Part shown: positions 18,055-27,386 of the stretch, piece by piece
Layout: each line of letters opens with the position of its first letter
Position numbering within the stretch: the first letter of the stretch is position 1
Origin: Sphingomonadaceae bacterium
Lineage (GTDB): Bacteria; Pseudomonadota; Alphaproteobacteria; Sphingomonadales; Sphingomonadaceae
NCBI GenBank assembly: GCA_020850455.1
Contig: JADZEQ010000010.1
Span: forward strand, 83,672-147,671
Direction of reading: 5' to 3'
DNA length: 64,000 nt
Made by a program: the position numbers and the translations under genes
The notes under the pieces: generated by a model
What the model saw: the letters and a program-made list of their open reading frames with translations, nothing else
What the model was told of the DNA's origin: nothing
Database searches by the model: none

Positions 18055-18837
18055 ATGATCAAAATCGCCATTGCCAATCAAAAAGGCGGCGTCGGCAAGA
18101 CAACGAGCGCCATCAACCTTGCCACCGCATTGGCGGCGAGCGGTTGGCGCACCTTGCTGATCGATATGGACCCGCAGGGTAATGCCTCGACCGGTTTGGG
18201 CGTTGCCAGCGCCCAGCGCCACACTTCGTCGTACGATCTTTTGCTCGGCGAAGCGGATGTGATCGCCGCTGCGCAGTCGACACGTATTCCCCGACTGGAC
18301 CTTGTCCCCGCCACCGTCGATTTATCGGGGGCAGAGGTTGAAATGGTGGCGCTGCCCGACCGCACCCACCGATTGGCGCAGATTTTGGCCGCCGCGCCCG
18401 CCGGGCAATGGGATATCTGCCTGATTGACTGCCCACCCTCGCTCGGCCTCCTGACGCTCAACGCGCTGTGCAGCGCCGATTCGCTACTCGTCCCGCTGCA
18501 ATGCGAATTTTTCGCGCTCGAGGGACTTAGCCAATTGCTGCAGACGGTCGAGCGGGTGCGCGCGCGTTTCAACCCCGGCCTGTCGATATTGGGCGTCGTC
18601 CTCACCATGTTCGACCGGCGCAATCGGCTGACCGATGCGGTGTCTGCCGATGTGCGCGAATGTTTGGGGCCGATTGTTTTTGACAGCGTCATTCCGCGCA
18701 ATGTCCGCCTGTCCGAAGCGCCCAGCCACGGGCTGCCGGCGCTGGTTTATGACCATAAATGTTCGGGTTCGATTGCCTATATGGCGCTGGCGCGGGAGGT
18801 GATTTCGCGCCTGCCCGCCCTGCAAGTGGCGGCTTGA
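18055..18837 (+). CDS. parA: Chromosome partitioning ATPase ParA
   Basis: ParA is a Walker-type ATPase that forms a nucleoid gradient and moves ParB-parS complexes. The 260-residue protein starts with the deviant Walker A motif KGGVGKTTSAINLATALA and has IDMDPQGNAS and DCPPSLGLLTLNAL, both characteristic of chromosomal Soj/ParA. It has no N-terminal DNA-binding domain. AGGG precedes ATG 18055, and parB follows by one base, so the two are coupled. Confidence 0.96.
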   Translation: MIKIAIANQKGGVGKTTSAINLATALAASGWRTLLIDMDPQGNASTGLGVASAQRHTSSYDLLLGEADVIAAAQSTRIPRLDLVPATVDLSGAEVEMVALPDRTHRLAQILAAAPAGQWDICLIDCPPSLGLLTLNALCSADSLLVPLQCEFFALEGLSQLLQTVERVRARFNPGLSILGVVLTMFDRRNRLTDAVSADVRECLGPIVFDSVIPRNVRLSEAPSHGLPALVYDHKCSGSIAYMALAREVISRLPALQVAA

Positions 18838-18838
18838 T

Positions 18839-19828
18839 ATGGCAGACGACAAGGAAAAAGGCGAAGCGAAGGGGCCGGAAAGTGGCCAGATAGCGCCGCT
18901 TGGCGGCCTCGTGCGGGCCAAACGGCCGGGGGGGCTCGGGCGGGGGCTTTCGGCGCTGCTCGGCGATATGGAGGGGGAGGCGCCGCTCGCCGCAACGATC
19001 AGCGGCGGCGCCCCGCGTGAGGGGTTGACCAATTTGCCCATCGCGCAAATCCACCCCCACCCCGATCAGCCCCGCCGCCACTTTGACGAAGGCGCGCTCA
19101 CCGAACTTGCCGCCTCCATCCGTACGCGCGGGCTGGTGCAGCCGATATTGGTGCGCCCCGCGCCCGACGGGCAAGGGTGGCAATTGGTGGCGGGCGAACG
19201 GCGCTGGCGCGCGGCGCAGCGCGCCGGCTTGCATGAAGTGCCGGCGTTGGTGCGTAGCCTCGATGACCGCGAAACCTTTACCATCGCGCTCGTCGAAAAT
19301 ATCCAGCGGAAGGATCTGACCGCGATCGAAGAAGCGGAGGCCTATGCCCGCCTACGCGACAATCTGGGCCATAATGCCGAGGAAATCGGCCAAATGACCG
19401 GCAAATCGCGCAGCCATGTCACCAATATATTGCGCCTGCTCGACTTACCCGATGGGGTGCGGGCGATGGTCGCCGATGGCAGCTTGGGCATGGGACATGC
19501 CCGTGCGCTGATCGGCCATGCAGATGCGTTGGGCATCGCGCGTAAAGCCGCTAAGCAGGGCTGGTCGGTGCGCAAGGTGGAGGCTTTGGTCCGGCAGGAT
19601 GGCACGTCGCGCCGGGCGGCATCGGGCCGGACAGCTGCCCGCACCAACGGGGGCGATAGCGGCGGGGATGCCGATATTGCGGCGCTCGAATCGCACCTCG
19701 CCGCGCTGCTCGGTGTTGCGGTGCGAATCAACTATAACGCCGACGGCAGCGGGCAATTGACGCTGGATTACGCCAGTCTCGACACGCTCGACATGCTGTG
19801 TCAGCGGCTAAGTGGCGGACAATTTTAG
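18839..19828 (+). CDS. parB: Chromosome partitioning CTPase/DNA-binding protein ParB
   Basis: ParB loads at parS and spreads as a CTP-dependent clamp. The 329-residue protein has the N-terminal QIHPHPDQPRRHFDE, the CTP-binding box GERRWRAAQRAGL, and the helix-turn-helix KSRSHVTNILRLLDLPDG. A C-terminal dimerisation segment (LTLDYASLDTLDMLCQRL) closes it. The two parS sites upstream in this window are its expected targets. Confidence 0.96.
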   Translation: MADDKEKGEAKGPESGQIAPLGGLVRAKRPGGLGRGLSALLGDMEGEAPLAATISGGAPREGLTNLPIAQIHPHPDQPRRHFDEGALTELAASIRTRGLVQPILVRPAPDGQGWQLVAGERRWRAAQRAGLHEVPALVRSLDDRETFTIALVENIQRKDLTAIEEAEAYARLRDNLGHNAEEIGQMTGKSRSHVTNILRLLDLPDGVRAMVADGSLGMGHARALIGHADALGIARKAAKQGWSVRKVEALVRQDGTSRRAASGRTAARTNGGDSGGDADIAALESHLAALLGVAVRINYNADGSGQLTLDYASLDTLDMLCQRLSGGQF

Positions 19829-19990
19829 CGCAAAATCCGCGCAAAACCGCCATTTTCAAACCTTGTAGCCCTGTTAACCACAATCGATTCCGATTTGGGA
19901 AGGCCCCATGCGCCATTTGGCATGTGTGATCGGCGGGGGGCCGTCGAACACGACGACCAACCGATTGCGATTTACAAGGGACCATATTTT

Positions 19991-20497
19991 ATGACCAAGA
20001 TGCTTTCGCGTGCCCTCGCTGGCTCGCTCCTCATCGCCGCTGGCATGACCGCTGGCACCGCTTATGCCGCACCGGTGACTGCCGATGCGACCGCCAGCGC
20101 CACGATTTTGGCACCGGTGACCGTTTCCAATACCGCTGACCTCGACTTCGGCACGATCGTGTCGGGTGCGTCGGCTGCGACCGTCAACGTGTCGACCGCT
20201 GGTACGCGTACCTGCGGCACCGGCCTGACCTGCACCGGCACCACGACCGCTGCTGCTTTCTCGATCACGGGGAGCGCGAGCAAGGTTGTGACCGTTTCGG
20301 TTCCGGCCAGCGTTTCGCTGTCGAACGGCACCGATTCGATGACCGCAACCCTGTCGAGCACCGCTGGTTCGGGCACGCTGACGCTCAGCGCGACCGGCAC
20401 CGGTTCGCTCAACGTGGGTGGCTTGCTGTCGGTGGCTGCTGGCCAGGCGGATGGTGCCTATACCGGCACCTTCACGGTCAGCGTTGATTATCAATAA
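19991..20497 (+). CDS. DUF4402 pilin-like subunit
   Basis: This 168-residue secreted protein has a clear signal peptide (MTKMLSRALAGSLLIAAGMT to AYA) and a Thr/Ser/Ala-rich beta-sheet body. A CGTGLTC pair of cysteines near the middle suggests a disulphide. The end, TGTFTVSVDYQ, is alternating hydrophobic, as in donor strands of chaperone-usher subunits. I chose ATG 19991 because AAGGGA lies ahead of it and the signal peptide begins there; the frame is open further upstream. A strong terminator follows, and then the PapD-like chaperone and usher-like genes, so it is probably the major subunit. Confidence 0.82.
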   Translation: MTKMLSRALAGSLLIAAGMTAGTAYAAPVTADATASATILAPVTVSNTADLDFGTIVSGASAATVNVSTAGTRTCGTGLTCTGTTTAAAFSITGSASKVVTVSVPASVSLSNGTDSMTATLSSTAGSGTLTLSATGTGSLNVGGLLSVAAGQADGAYTGTFTVSVDYQ

Positions 20498-20571
20498 TCG
20501 ACACTGATTTGGGGCACATGCGGGGCGGGTCACCCCCCGACACGCACCCCATGTTCCAGACAATCCACTTG

Positions 20572-20601
20572 GGGGTCGCCGATGATATCGGCGGCCCCTT
20601 T
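20572..20601 (+). terminator. Intrinsic terminator between pilin and chaperone genes
   Basis: Twelve-base arms at 20572-20583 and 20587-20598 (GGGGTCGCCGAT and ATCGGCGGCCCC, one T-G pair) close on a three-base loop, with TTT directly after. Partial read-through here would give much more pilin than chaperone and usher. The T run is short, so its strength is uncertain. Confidence 0.7.
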
Positions 20602-20757
20602 GGCTTTTGGCGCAAATTTGTCGAAAATTGGCGGCTTTGCTGCCCCCGGCGCGCTTATGGTTAGCAAAGTTGCAACCATGTTTCCCCTAGCCATTTCGGG
20701 TCAATCCACCCGGAAGGGGCGCATCACCGCCCCCTCGTGACCAGCGGGAGAATATTC

Positions 20758-21588
20758 ATGATCCAGAAATTGCTGCGACGCGCCGGCGTCGCACTGGCGG
20801 CAAGCGGCCTGTTCCTGACTCTGGGAACCGCCCATGCAGGGGGTGGCGATTTGCTCGTCGCACCGACGCGTGTGGTGCTCGACGGACCGCGTGGGGCCGA
20901 AATCGTCCTCAACAATATTGGTGAGGCGACCGCAACCTATCGCATCTCGCTCGAAATCAAGCGGATGACGGCTGAAGGTGCGCTCGAAGAAATTGACCCG
21001 AACGCGGTCAATGATGCCGAACGGCAGGCGCTCGCCATGCTGCTCTATAGCCCGCGCCGGGTGACCTTGCCGCCAAACCAGCCGCAAACCATTCGGCTGA
21101 GCGTGCGTCCGCCCGCCGGACTGCCCGACGGCGAATATCGTGCGCATATGCTGTTTCGCGCGGTGCCGGAATCGCGCTCGATCAGCGCGCCTGCAACCGC
21201 GACGAGCGGAGTTTCCATATCGCTCACCCCGATTTACGGTGTCTCCATCCCCATCATTGTGCGCCAGGGGCGGCTGGAAGCGACCGCCGCAATCGCCAAT
21301 GCGCGGTTGGAAGCACCGGGCACCGAACGGCTGTTGCGCTTTGACCTTAGCAAAGTGGGCAATCGTTCGGTCTATGGCGAAGTTATCGTTACACGGCCGG
21401 GCGTTGCCGAACCCTTGGTTGCTGCGCGCGGGGTCGCCATCTACCCCGAAATCAACCAGCGCGTCGTCACCCTGCCGCTCAGCCAGGAACAATATGACGC
21501 GCTGCATGGGCCGGTGACCATCCGCTTTGTCGAAGATCGGGAGGTGGGTAACGCCACGCTCGCGGAATTGAGCACGGTGCTGCGCTGA
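20758..21588 (+). CDS. Periplasmic PapD-like pilus assembly chaperone
   Basis: This protein of about 276 residues has a signal peptide (to about residue 24, AHAG) and the two-domain immunoglobulin layout of fimbrial chaperones. LLVAPTRVVLDGPRGAEIVLNN is the first strand region, PRRVTLPPNQPQTIRLSVRPP the donor-strand and inter-domain region, and GEYRAHMLFRAV follows. Such chaperones donate a strand to pilin subunits in the periplasm. The adjacent DUF4402 subunit and usher-like gene support the assignment. It is longer than typical PapD (about 220). Confidence 0.85.
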   Translation: MIQKLLRRAGVALAASGLFLTLGTAHAGGGDLLVAPTRVVLDGPRGAEIVLNNIGEATATYRISLEIKRMTAEGALEEIDPNAVNDAERQALAMLLYSPRRVTLPPNQPQTIRLSVRPPAGLPDGEYRAHMLFRAVPESRSISAPATATSGVSISLTPIYGVSIPIIVRQGRLEATAAIANARLEAPGTERLLRFDLSKVGNRSVYGEVIVTRPGVAEPLVAARGVAIYPEINQRVVTLPLSQEQYDALHGPVTIRFVEDREVGNATLAELSTVLR

Positions 21589-21638
21589 TCGGTGCTGCGG
21601 GCAGGCATGTGATGCCCGCTCGGCCCGGTTAGGATGTG

Positions 21639-24464
21639 ATGCGCAAGCTCACCCGCCTTTGTTCGTTGGTCATGGCCCTGTGGGCTGCGGCGCTGCCGGG
21701 GATTATCCCCGGCGGCGTTGACGCATCTGTGGCGCATGCACAAAGCAGCGGACAATGGACACCAACTGCCGAAGAACAATGGCTTTTTGAGCTGCGCACC
21801 AGCCGGTATCGCATCGGCGATGGTGTGCGCGGCTATGCCAATGGTGACAAAAGCTGCGTCATTTTTACCGATGTCGTCCAGCAGCTCGACCTGCCGATCC
21901 GCATCAATGAACAGTTGCGCCGCGCAACTGGCTGGGCATTTGACGAACGGCGCACGCTGACCATCGATCGGGAGGCTGGTCGGGTAACGCTCGCCAGTTC
22001 CAGCCGCGCGCTGCGCCCTGTCGAAATCCTCGATACGCCAGAGGGGTGGTGCGTCGATGCGGCATCCTTGGGCGAATGGCTGGGCGTTACGATGCGCGCG
22101 GACACCGCCAATTCGGTGCTCAGCCTCAGTTCTGAAAGCCCGCTCCCCTTTGAACGTGCGGCGCAACGGCGCGAGCGCGCAGCCAATGCGCGCCCCGATG
22201 CGCCATTTTCGCTGGCCGATTTGCCGCAAGCCCGCCGACCCTATGCAATGTGGCAGACCCCGGCGGTGGATGTCGTCGCTTCGGTCAATTATATTCGCGA
22301 TGCCGGCGCTGGAACCAGCCGCTTGCAGCGCCGTTATGAACTTTTTGCCGCGGGTGAGATGTTCGGCGCATCCTTTGACGCGCGGCTGGCCAGCGATGAT
22401 CGCGGGATTCCGCAAAGCTTGCGCATGCGGCTCTATCGTTCTGACCCGTCGGGGCAGCTGTTCGGCCCGTTACAGGCAACCCATGTGGCGGTTGGCGACA
22501 TCAACGGTATGACGTCGCCCATCGGCAGCCAGCCGGTGCCCGGCCGCGGCGCGATGGTCACCAACCGTCCGCTCGACCTGCCCGATGGTTTCGACCGCAT
22601 CACCTTTCGCGGCGATTTGCCGAGCGGCTGGGATGCCGAACTATACCGCAATGGTCAGCTGATCGGCTTTGCCGAACAAGGGGCCGATGGGCGTTATCAA
22701 TTCACCGATGTCCGCCTGCAATTTGGGGCGAACCAGTTTGAGATTGTCCTCTACGGCCCGCAGGGTCAGGTGCGCCGCGAAGTGCGCAATATCCCCGTTG
22801 GGATAGACGCCATCCCGGCGGGAAAAACTTATTATTGGGCCGGGGTCTTGCAGGAAGATCATGACCTCATCACCCTGTTCGACCGCAATATGCCGCGCCC
22901 GTTCCGACGCGGGTGGCGATATATGTTCGGCATTGAACATGGCATCGACCGCCGGACGACGGTCGGCGGATGGCTGACCAATTTGATGATTGAAAACCGC
23001 CGCTATTCGATGGTGGAGGCTTCGGTGCGGCGTGCAATTGGCCCCACCTTGGTCGAATTGACCGGCAGCGCGCAAAATGGCGGCGGCACTGCGGCACGCA
23101 TCGCCATGTTGGCGACGCTGGGCAATAGTGGTTCGATCCAGTTTGAAAGCGTACGTGCCTTTGGCGGCTATCGTTCGGACCGTATCGCCCAGGGGGTGAC
23201 CGGCCTGTCGGTCATCAGCCTTGACCATGTTTTGCGTTTTGGCAGCACCGCTTTGCCCATCCATGTAGAGGCGAATTGGCGCGAACGTGCCGATGGCAGC
23301 AACCGGGCGCAGGTTGGAACCCGCATTTCCGGCAATTGGCGTAATATTTCGTTAACCGGTCAAATCGACTGGACCAAAAATTATGCCGCAGGCTTTGGTG
23401 CGGACCCTGCCAGCGTCAACGCCGCCTTGCTTGTGAACGCGCGTTTTGGCCGTTTGCGCCTGCGGGGGGAGGCGCGCATGGCCGTCGCCGGGCCATCGGA
23501 TAATGACGAAGTGGCGCTGACCGCCGAATGGAACCAGTCCGAACGCAGCGATTGGCGGGTGGAACTGGGTTATCAGGCAGCCGTCGGGCGCGCGCGCGTC
23601 GGTGTTGGCTATACGCGGCGTTTTGACCGGCTGGCGTTAGGCGGTGTCATCGAAGCCGCCAGCGATGGTTCGGTTGCCGCATCGCTCAACCTCAGCTTTG
23701 CATTCGGCCCCGATCCGCGCGGCGGCGGCATCCGCTTTGCGCGGGAGCGATTGGCCGCACAGGGGCAGGCGCTGGCCGAAGTTTTCTACGATAATAATGG
23801 TGACGGGCATCGGCAGGCCAATGAACCGCTGGCAGAGGGGGTTACGATTACCGCGGGCAATGCGGTTGCCGAAGCGCCGACCGGTGCGGATGGTCAGGCG
23901 ATTGTCGATGCGCTGGTGCCGTTCCGCCCGATTTTGATCGGGATCGACGAATCCAGCCTGCCCGACCCGCTGATTCGACCCGCACTGCCCGGCGTTGTCG
24001 TCACGCCCCGACCCGGCGTCGCGACGCGGGTCGAATTGCCACTGACGCAAGCGGGCGAAGTGGATGGCAGTTTGGTGCGTGAAGGGGGTTCGGGGATCGA
24101 GGGGGTCGATCTGGAACTGGTTGACGCGCAAAATATTGTACGCGCGCATGCCCGCACCGACTATGATGGATATTTTCTTTTAGAATCCGTGCCTTATGGG
24201 CGTTATACGCTGCGCATCGCCGCGCTGTCGGCGCAGGTTTTGGCGGTCGATGCGCGGCTGACATCGCTGAGTGTTGATGCGGATAATCCACGCGTCAATT
24301 TGGGCGGGTTGCGCCTGCATGCACGCGCTAGCTTGGCGCGTGCACCGCCGCAGGGGGATGCAGGGGCAGCACCACAGGATGGCCATAGTGCAACGACGAC
24401 AGCGGCTGCGGCGACAGCTACGCCGGTCGATGCTGCTGTGACGAATATGCGCGATAGCCATTAG
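21639..24464 (+). CDS. Usher-like outer-membrane beta-barrel protein
   Basis: This protein of about 941 residues has a signal peptide (to about residue 35), an N-terminal domain with WAFDERRTLTID, and then a long alternating, aromatic-rich beta-barrel region. It has usher-like segments such as FRGDLPSGWDAELYRNGQL and YGPQGQVRREVRNIPVG. The C-terminal 180 residues contain an SdrD-B-like repeat (FYDNNGDGHRQANEPL) and a carboxypeptidase-regulatory-like domain (ARTDYDGYFLLESVPYGRYTL). In context with the chaperone and DUF4402 subunit it is most likely the secretion pore. A GTG at 21636 directly precedes ATG 21639. Confidence 0.75.
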   Translation: MRKLTRLCSLVMALWAAALPGIIPGGVDASVAHAQSSGQWTPTAEEQWLFELRTSRYRIGDGVRGYANGDKSCVIFTDVVQQLDLPIRINEQLRRATGWAFDERRTLTIDREAGRVTLASSSRALRPVEILDTPEGWCVDAASLGEWLGVTMRADTANSVLSLSSESPLPFERAAQRRERAANARPDAPFSLADLPQARRPYAMWQTPAVDVVASVNYIRDAGAGTSRLQRRYELFAAGEMFGASFDARLASDDRGIPQSLRMRLYRSDPSGQLFGPLQATHVAVGDINGMTSPIGSQPVPGRGAMVTNRPLDLPDGFDRITFRGDLPSGWDAELYRNGQLIGFAEQGADGRYQFTDVRLQFGANQFEIVLYGPQGQVRREVRNIPVGIDAIPAGKTYYWAGVLQEDHDLITLFDRNMPRPFRRGWRYMFGIEHGIDRRTTVGGWLTNLMIENRRYSMVEASVRRAIGPTLVELTGSAQNGGGTAARIAMLATLGNSGSIQFESVRAFGGYRSDRIAQGVTGLSVISLDHVLRFGSTALPIHVEANWRERADGSNRAQVGTRISGNWRNISLTGQIDWTKNYAAGFGADPASVNAALLVNARFGRLRLRGEARMAVAGPSDNDEVALTAEWNQSERSDWRVELGYQAAVGRARVGVGYTRRFDRLALGGVIEAASDGSVAASLNLSFAFGPDPRGGGIRFARERLAAQGQALAEVFYDNNGDGHRQANEPLAEGVTITAGNAVAEAPTGADGQAIVDALVPFRPILIGIDESSLPDPLIRPALPGVVVTPRPGVATRVELPLTQAGEVDGSLVREGGSGIEGVDLELVDAQNIVRAHARTDYDGYFLLESVPYGRYTLRIAALSAQVLAVDARLTSLSVDADNPRVNLGGLRLHARASLARAPPQGDAGAAPQDGHSATTTAAAATATPVDAAVTNMRDSH

Positions 24465-24511
24465 GCGGGCCTGCGCCCAGCCCATGCCCCGCATGGATAA
24501 TCCGAAAAAAA

Positions 24512-24598
24512 TGGTGCGGTCGAGAAGACTCGAACTTCCACGGGCTTTCGCCCACAACGACCTCAACGTTGCGCGTCTACCAATTCCGCCACGACCGC
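24512..24598 (-). tRNA. tRNA-Leu (anticodon GAG)
   Basis: The 87-base gene, read on the minus strand, starts GCGGTCGTGGCGGAATTGGT. It has a seven-pair acceptor stem (GCGGTCG / CGACCGC), the anticodon arm CAACG-TTGAGGT-CGTTG with anticodon GAG, a class II variable arm (GTGGGCGAAAGCCCGT), a T arm with TTCGAGT, and an encoded CCA. It reads CUC and CUU leucine codons. Confidence 0.95.
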
Positions 24599-24705
24599 GA
24601 CCATTTGGTGCCGACGAAGCGGCAGGCGCGGCGCTTAGCAAAGCCACCTGCCCGGCGCAAGCTGCGAAGGTGGTAAACGCATAAACGACGCGTATTTGCG
24701 CCGAT

Positions 24706-25587
24706 TTAGCGTTCAATAGCCCAGCTGGCGGTCATATTTTGTGCGCGGCGCGGGATGTCGGCGCGCGCCTCGCTGAAATTGACCTGTTCACCTGCGGGCA
24801 GGACGGCGACCGGCGGGGTAATGATCCACTCATAGACAATATCCCCACGACCATCGCGCAATTCGGCGCGAATCGGTGGCACGCGCTGCGCCCGGTCGGT
24901 CGGGTTGATGATGCTGCCATTGGCGGCGAAATAGACGGTGCCATTGGCCAGAACGCGGTAATCCTGTGCGGCGCGCGGCAGTTCGATGACCAAATCAGGC
25001 TCATCACTCGGCCGGATAACAAAAATATCCTCCGCCCAGCGCGGCAGGCCAAAGGTGGCGATAGCACCCCATAAGGCGGCGACAGCCAGCGCAAAGCCGA
25101 TGGCAAGCGCGGTCCAGAATTTGGCTGGGTTGCGCCGTGGGCGTCGTGCGCCGGGGCCAAAGGGCGGCGGCGGCAGGTCGCGCGCGCCGTCAACGTCAAA
25201 ATCCTCCCCCTGCGGCAATGGCGGCGGGGTTTCGGCAAAATCAACGGCTTCGCGTGGCGCGACCAGCGCGGAAAAGGGCGGTGCCGCAATCGTCGGCGTT
25301 GCAACAGCTTCGTCTGCTGTCACTTCTGGCGCAGCGGGTGCTGTTGGCGGTGCAGCAACGACAGGAGGGGCAACGGGTGGCGGGGCAGCAACAGGTGGCG
25401 GTGCGGGGGGCACAATTTGTTCGGGCGGCGCGGGCTGTTCGGCAGCTTTTGGCGGTTCAGCAGCGATGGCGGGCGGTTGAAACCATTTATGCCCGCATGC
25501 GGCGCAATGCACCTGCCGTCCGCGCGCGCCAATGGCGCTGTCGGGCACAACATAACGCGTATGGCAGGCAGGGCAGCTCAGGATCAT
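24706..25587 (-). CDS. Zinc-ribbon (MJ0042-type) membrane protein
   Basis: This 293-residue protein begins with an MJ0042 zinc-ribbon ([15 protein letters not shown] ... HCAACGHKW). A low-complexity Pro/Ala stretch (about 40-130) follows, then one membrane segment ([20 protein letters not shown]), and a C-terminal extracytoplasmic domain of the DUF3426 type with [20 protein letters not shown]. No function is established. I chose ATG 25587 because the zinc ribbon begins three residues later. It is divergent from ftsE, a common arrangement in sphingomonads. Confidence 0.8.
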   Translation of the reverse strand: MILSCPACHTRYVVPDSAIGARGRQVHCAACGHKWFQPPAIAAEPPKAAEQPAPPEQIVPPAPPPVAAPPPVAPPVVAAPPTAPAAPEVTADEAVATPTIAAPPFSALVAPREAVDFAETPPPLPQGEDFDVDGARDLPPPPFGPGARRPRRNPAKFWTALAIGFALAVAALWGAIATFGLPRWAEDIFVIRPSDEPDLVIELPRAAQDYRVLANGTVYFAANGSIINPTDRAQRVPPIRAELRDGRGDIVYEWIITPPVAVLPAGEQVNFSEARADIPRRAQNMTASWAIER

Positions 25588-25761
25588 GTGCCGCCGTCTA
25601 AACACAAGCGCCCGCCACTATGCAAGCACGACGATGCAAGCGCCACCTTGTCGTGGCGGCAAAAGCCGTGCATGAACCGCTGCCAGCCGATGCCCCCATC
25701 CCCCCCGCCGGGATGCGTTGAACCGGGCAAATAATTGCTTCTGGCGGTGTGGAGCGCAGCT

Positions 25762-26517
25762 TTGGACCATATTTCCGGCGCGCCGTCCCCCTCGGGCAAG
25801 GATCTGGTACGTTTCGACAATGTCGGGCTGCGCTATGACAATAGCGGTGAGGTGCTAAGCGATGTCAGCTTTGCACTGGCGCGCGGCGGATTTTATTTTG
25901 TGGCCGGGCCATCGGGCGCGGGCAAGACGTCACTACTCAAACTACTCTATCTTGCGCGGCGGCCATCGCGCGGCAAAATCACCATGTTCGATGCCGATGT
26001 CGGCATGTTGGAACGGCGGCGATTGCCGGGGTTTCGGCGGCGTATTGGCGTTGTATTTCAAGACTTTAGATTAATTCCCCACCTCTCCGCCTTTGATAAT
26101 GTGGCGTTACCGCTGCGTATTGCGGGGCTGAACGAACAGGATATTTTGGGGCCGGTCAGCGAAATGCTCGACTGGGTAAAATTGGGGCCACGCATGCATG
26201 CGCTGCCATCCAGCCTGTCGGGCGGGGAACAGCAGCGCGTGGCGATCGCCCGGGCGGTGATTGCGCGCCCGCTGCTGCTTATTGCCGATGAACCGACGGG
26301 CAATGTCGACCCGGACATGGCGGTGCGGTTGCTGCAATTATTTGAAGGGTTGAACAATAGCGGGACGACGGTGGTGGTGGCGACCCACGATCTTCACCTT
26401 ATGAACCGTATCCCCGGCGCGCATTTGATGCGTGTCGCCAAGGGGCGATTGGCCGACCCGACCGGCGCGCTGCGATATCCCCCGGCGAGCCGCCGGGCAT
26501 CGGCGGGGCTGGCATGA
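25762..26517 (+). CDS. ftsE: Cell division ATP-binding protein FtsE
   Basis: FtsE is the ATPase of the FtsEX complex, which controls periplasmic cell-wall hydrolases at the division site. The protein has Walker A (GPSGAGKTSLLKLLYLARRP), the signature LSGGEQQRVAIARA, and Walker B (LLLIADEPTGNVDP). There is no ATG near the alignable start; TTG 25762 with GGAG seven bases earlier is my choice, while TTG 25735 or GTG 25747 remain possible. It overlaps ftsX by four bases. Confidence 0.94.
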   Translation: MDHISGAPSPSGKDLVRFDNVGLRYDNSGEVLSDVSFALARGGFYFVAGPSGAGKTSLLKLLYLARRPSRGKITMFDADVGMLERRRLPGFRRRIGVVFQDFRLIPHLSAFDNVALPLRIAGLNEQDILGPVSEMLDWVKLGPRMHALPSSLSGGEQQRVAIARAVIARPLLLIADEPTGNVDPDMAVRLLQLFEGLNNSGTTVVVATHDLHLMNRIPGAHLMRVAKGRLADPTGALRYPPASRRASAGLA

Positions 26518-27386
26518 GCCGGGCGGAGCAAATGCCGACCCCCTTGCTCCCCGCACAGGGGCTGCGTGGGCCGGTGCCATGGATGGTGGCGGTGATGACG
26601 ATGCTGGCCATGCTCGCGCTCGCGGGGGCACTGGCGCTAACCCCGGCGGCGCGCAGCCTGTCGGGGCAGATTGTCGATCGTGTGAGCATCCAAATACCGA
26701 TTGCCGACCCCTTGCAGCGGCGCATGGCGGTGCGCCAATTGCGCGAAAATCTGACCGATGCCCCCTATGTTCGCGATGTGCGGGTGCTGAGCGAAAGCGA
26801 ATTGCGCGCCATGGCCGATCAATGGTTGGGCGACGTGGGGGAGGATGCGGCGCTGACCCTGCCCGCGATCATAGATGTCGATTTGGTATCGGCAGATGGC
26901 TATGATCGGCTGGTGCGCGATGTTCGACAGATTTCAGCCGATGCCGAAGTGGTGCCGCATGCAACCTATCTTGGGCCGGTTGCATCGCTGATGCGCTCGC
27001 TCGGCTGGATTGCCGCGGCCATCGCATTGCTGACCGCGCTGGTTGCCGGCGCGATTGCCGTCTTGTCGGCGCGCAGCCGGCTGGAGGGGGAGCGCGATAC
27101 CATCGATATTCTGCACCTTGTCGGCGCAACCGATGTCCAGATTGCCCGCATGTTTCAACGCCAGGTCGCGCGCGATACAATTTGGGGGGTGACAATCGGC
27201 GGTGGCACGGGGTTGCTGCTTACCTTGCTCTTATTCTGGCAGTTGCGCGGGGTGGCGAGCGGCTTGGCAGCGGGTGGCTCGGCATGGTCGATGCTGCTTT
27301 TGCTGCTCATTCCGCCGATCATTCTTGCCATAGCGGTTTTTTCGGCGCGCCGCGCGGTGCTGACCGCGCTGGGGAATATGTTGTGA
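26514..27386 (+). CDS. ftsX: Cell division protein FtsX
   Basis: FtsX is the membrane partner of FtsE. The 290-residue protein has one N-terminal transmembrane helix, a periplasmic domain of about 110 residues with YVRDVRVLSESELRAMADQW, and three more helices, with the FtsX signature RSRLEGERDTIDILHLVGAT in between. The start overlaps ftsE and the stop overlaps the next gene (GTGA). Confidence 0.93.
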   Translation: MSRAEQMPTPLLPAQGLRGPVPWMVAVMTMLAMLALAGALALTPAARSLSGQIVDRVSIQIPIADPLQRRMAVRQLRENLTDAPYVRDVRVLSESELRAMADQWLGDVGEDAALTLPAIIDVDLVSADGYDRLVRDVRQISADAEVVPHATYLGPVASLMRSLGWIAAAIALLTALVAGAIAVLSARSRLEGERDTIDILHLVGATDVQIARMFQRQVARDTIWGVTIGGGTGLLLTLLLFWQLRGVASGLAAGGSAWSMLLLLLIPPIILAIAVFSARRAVLTALGNML

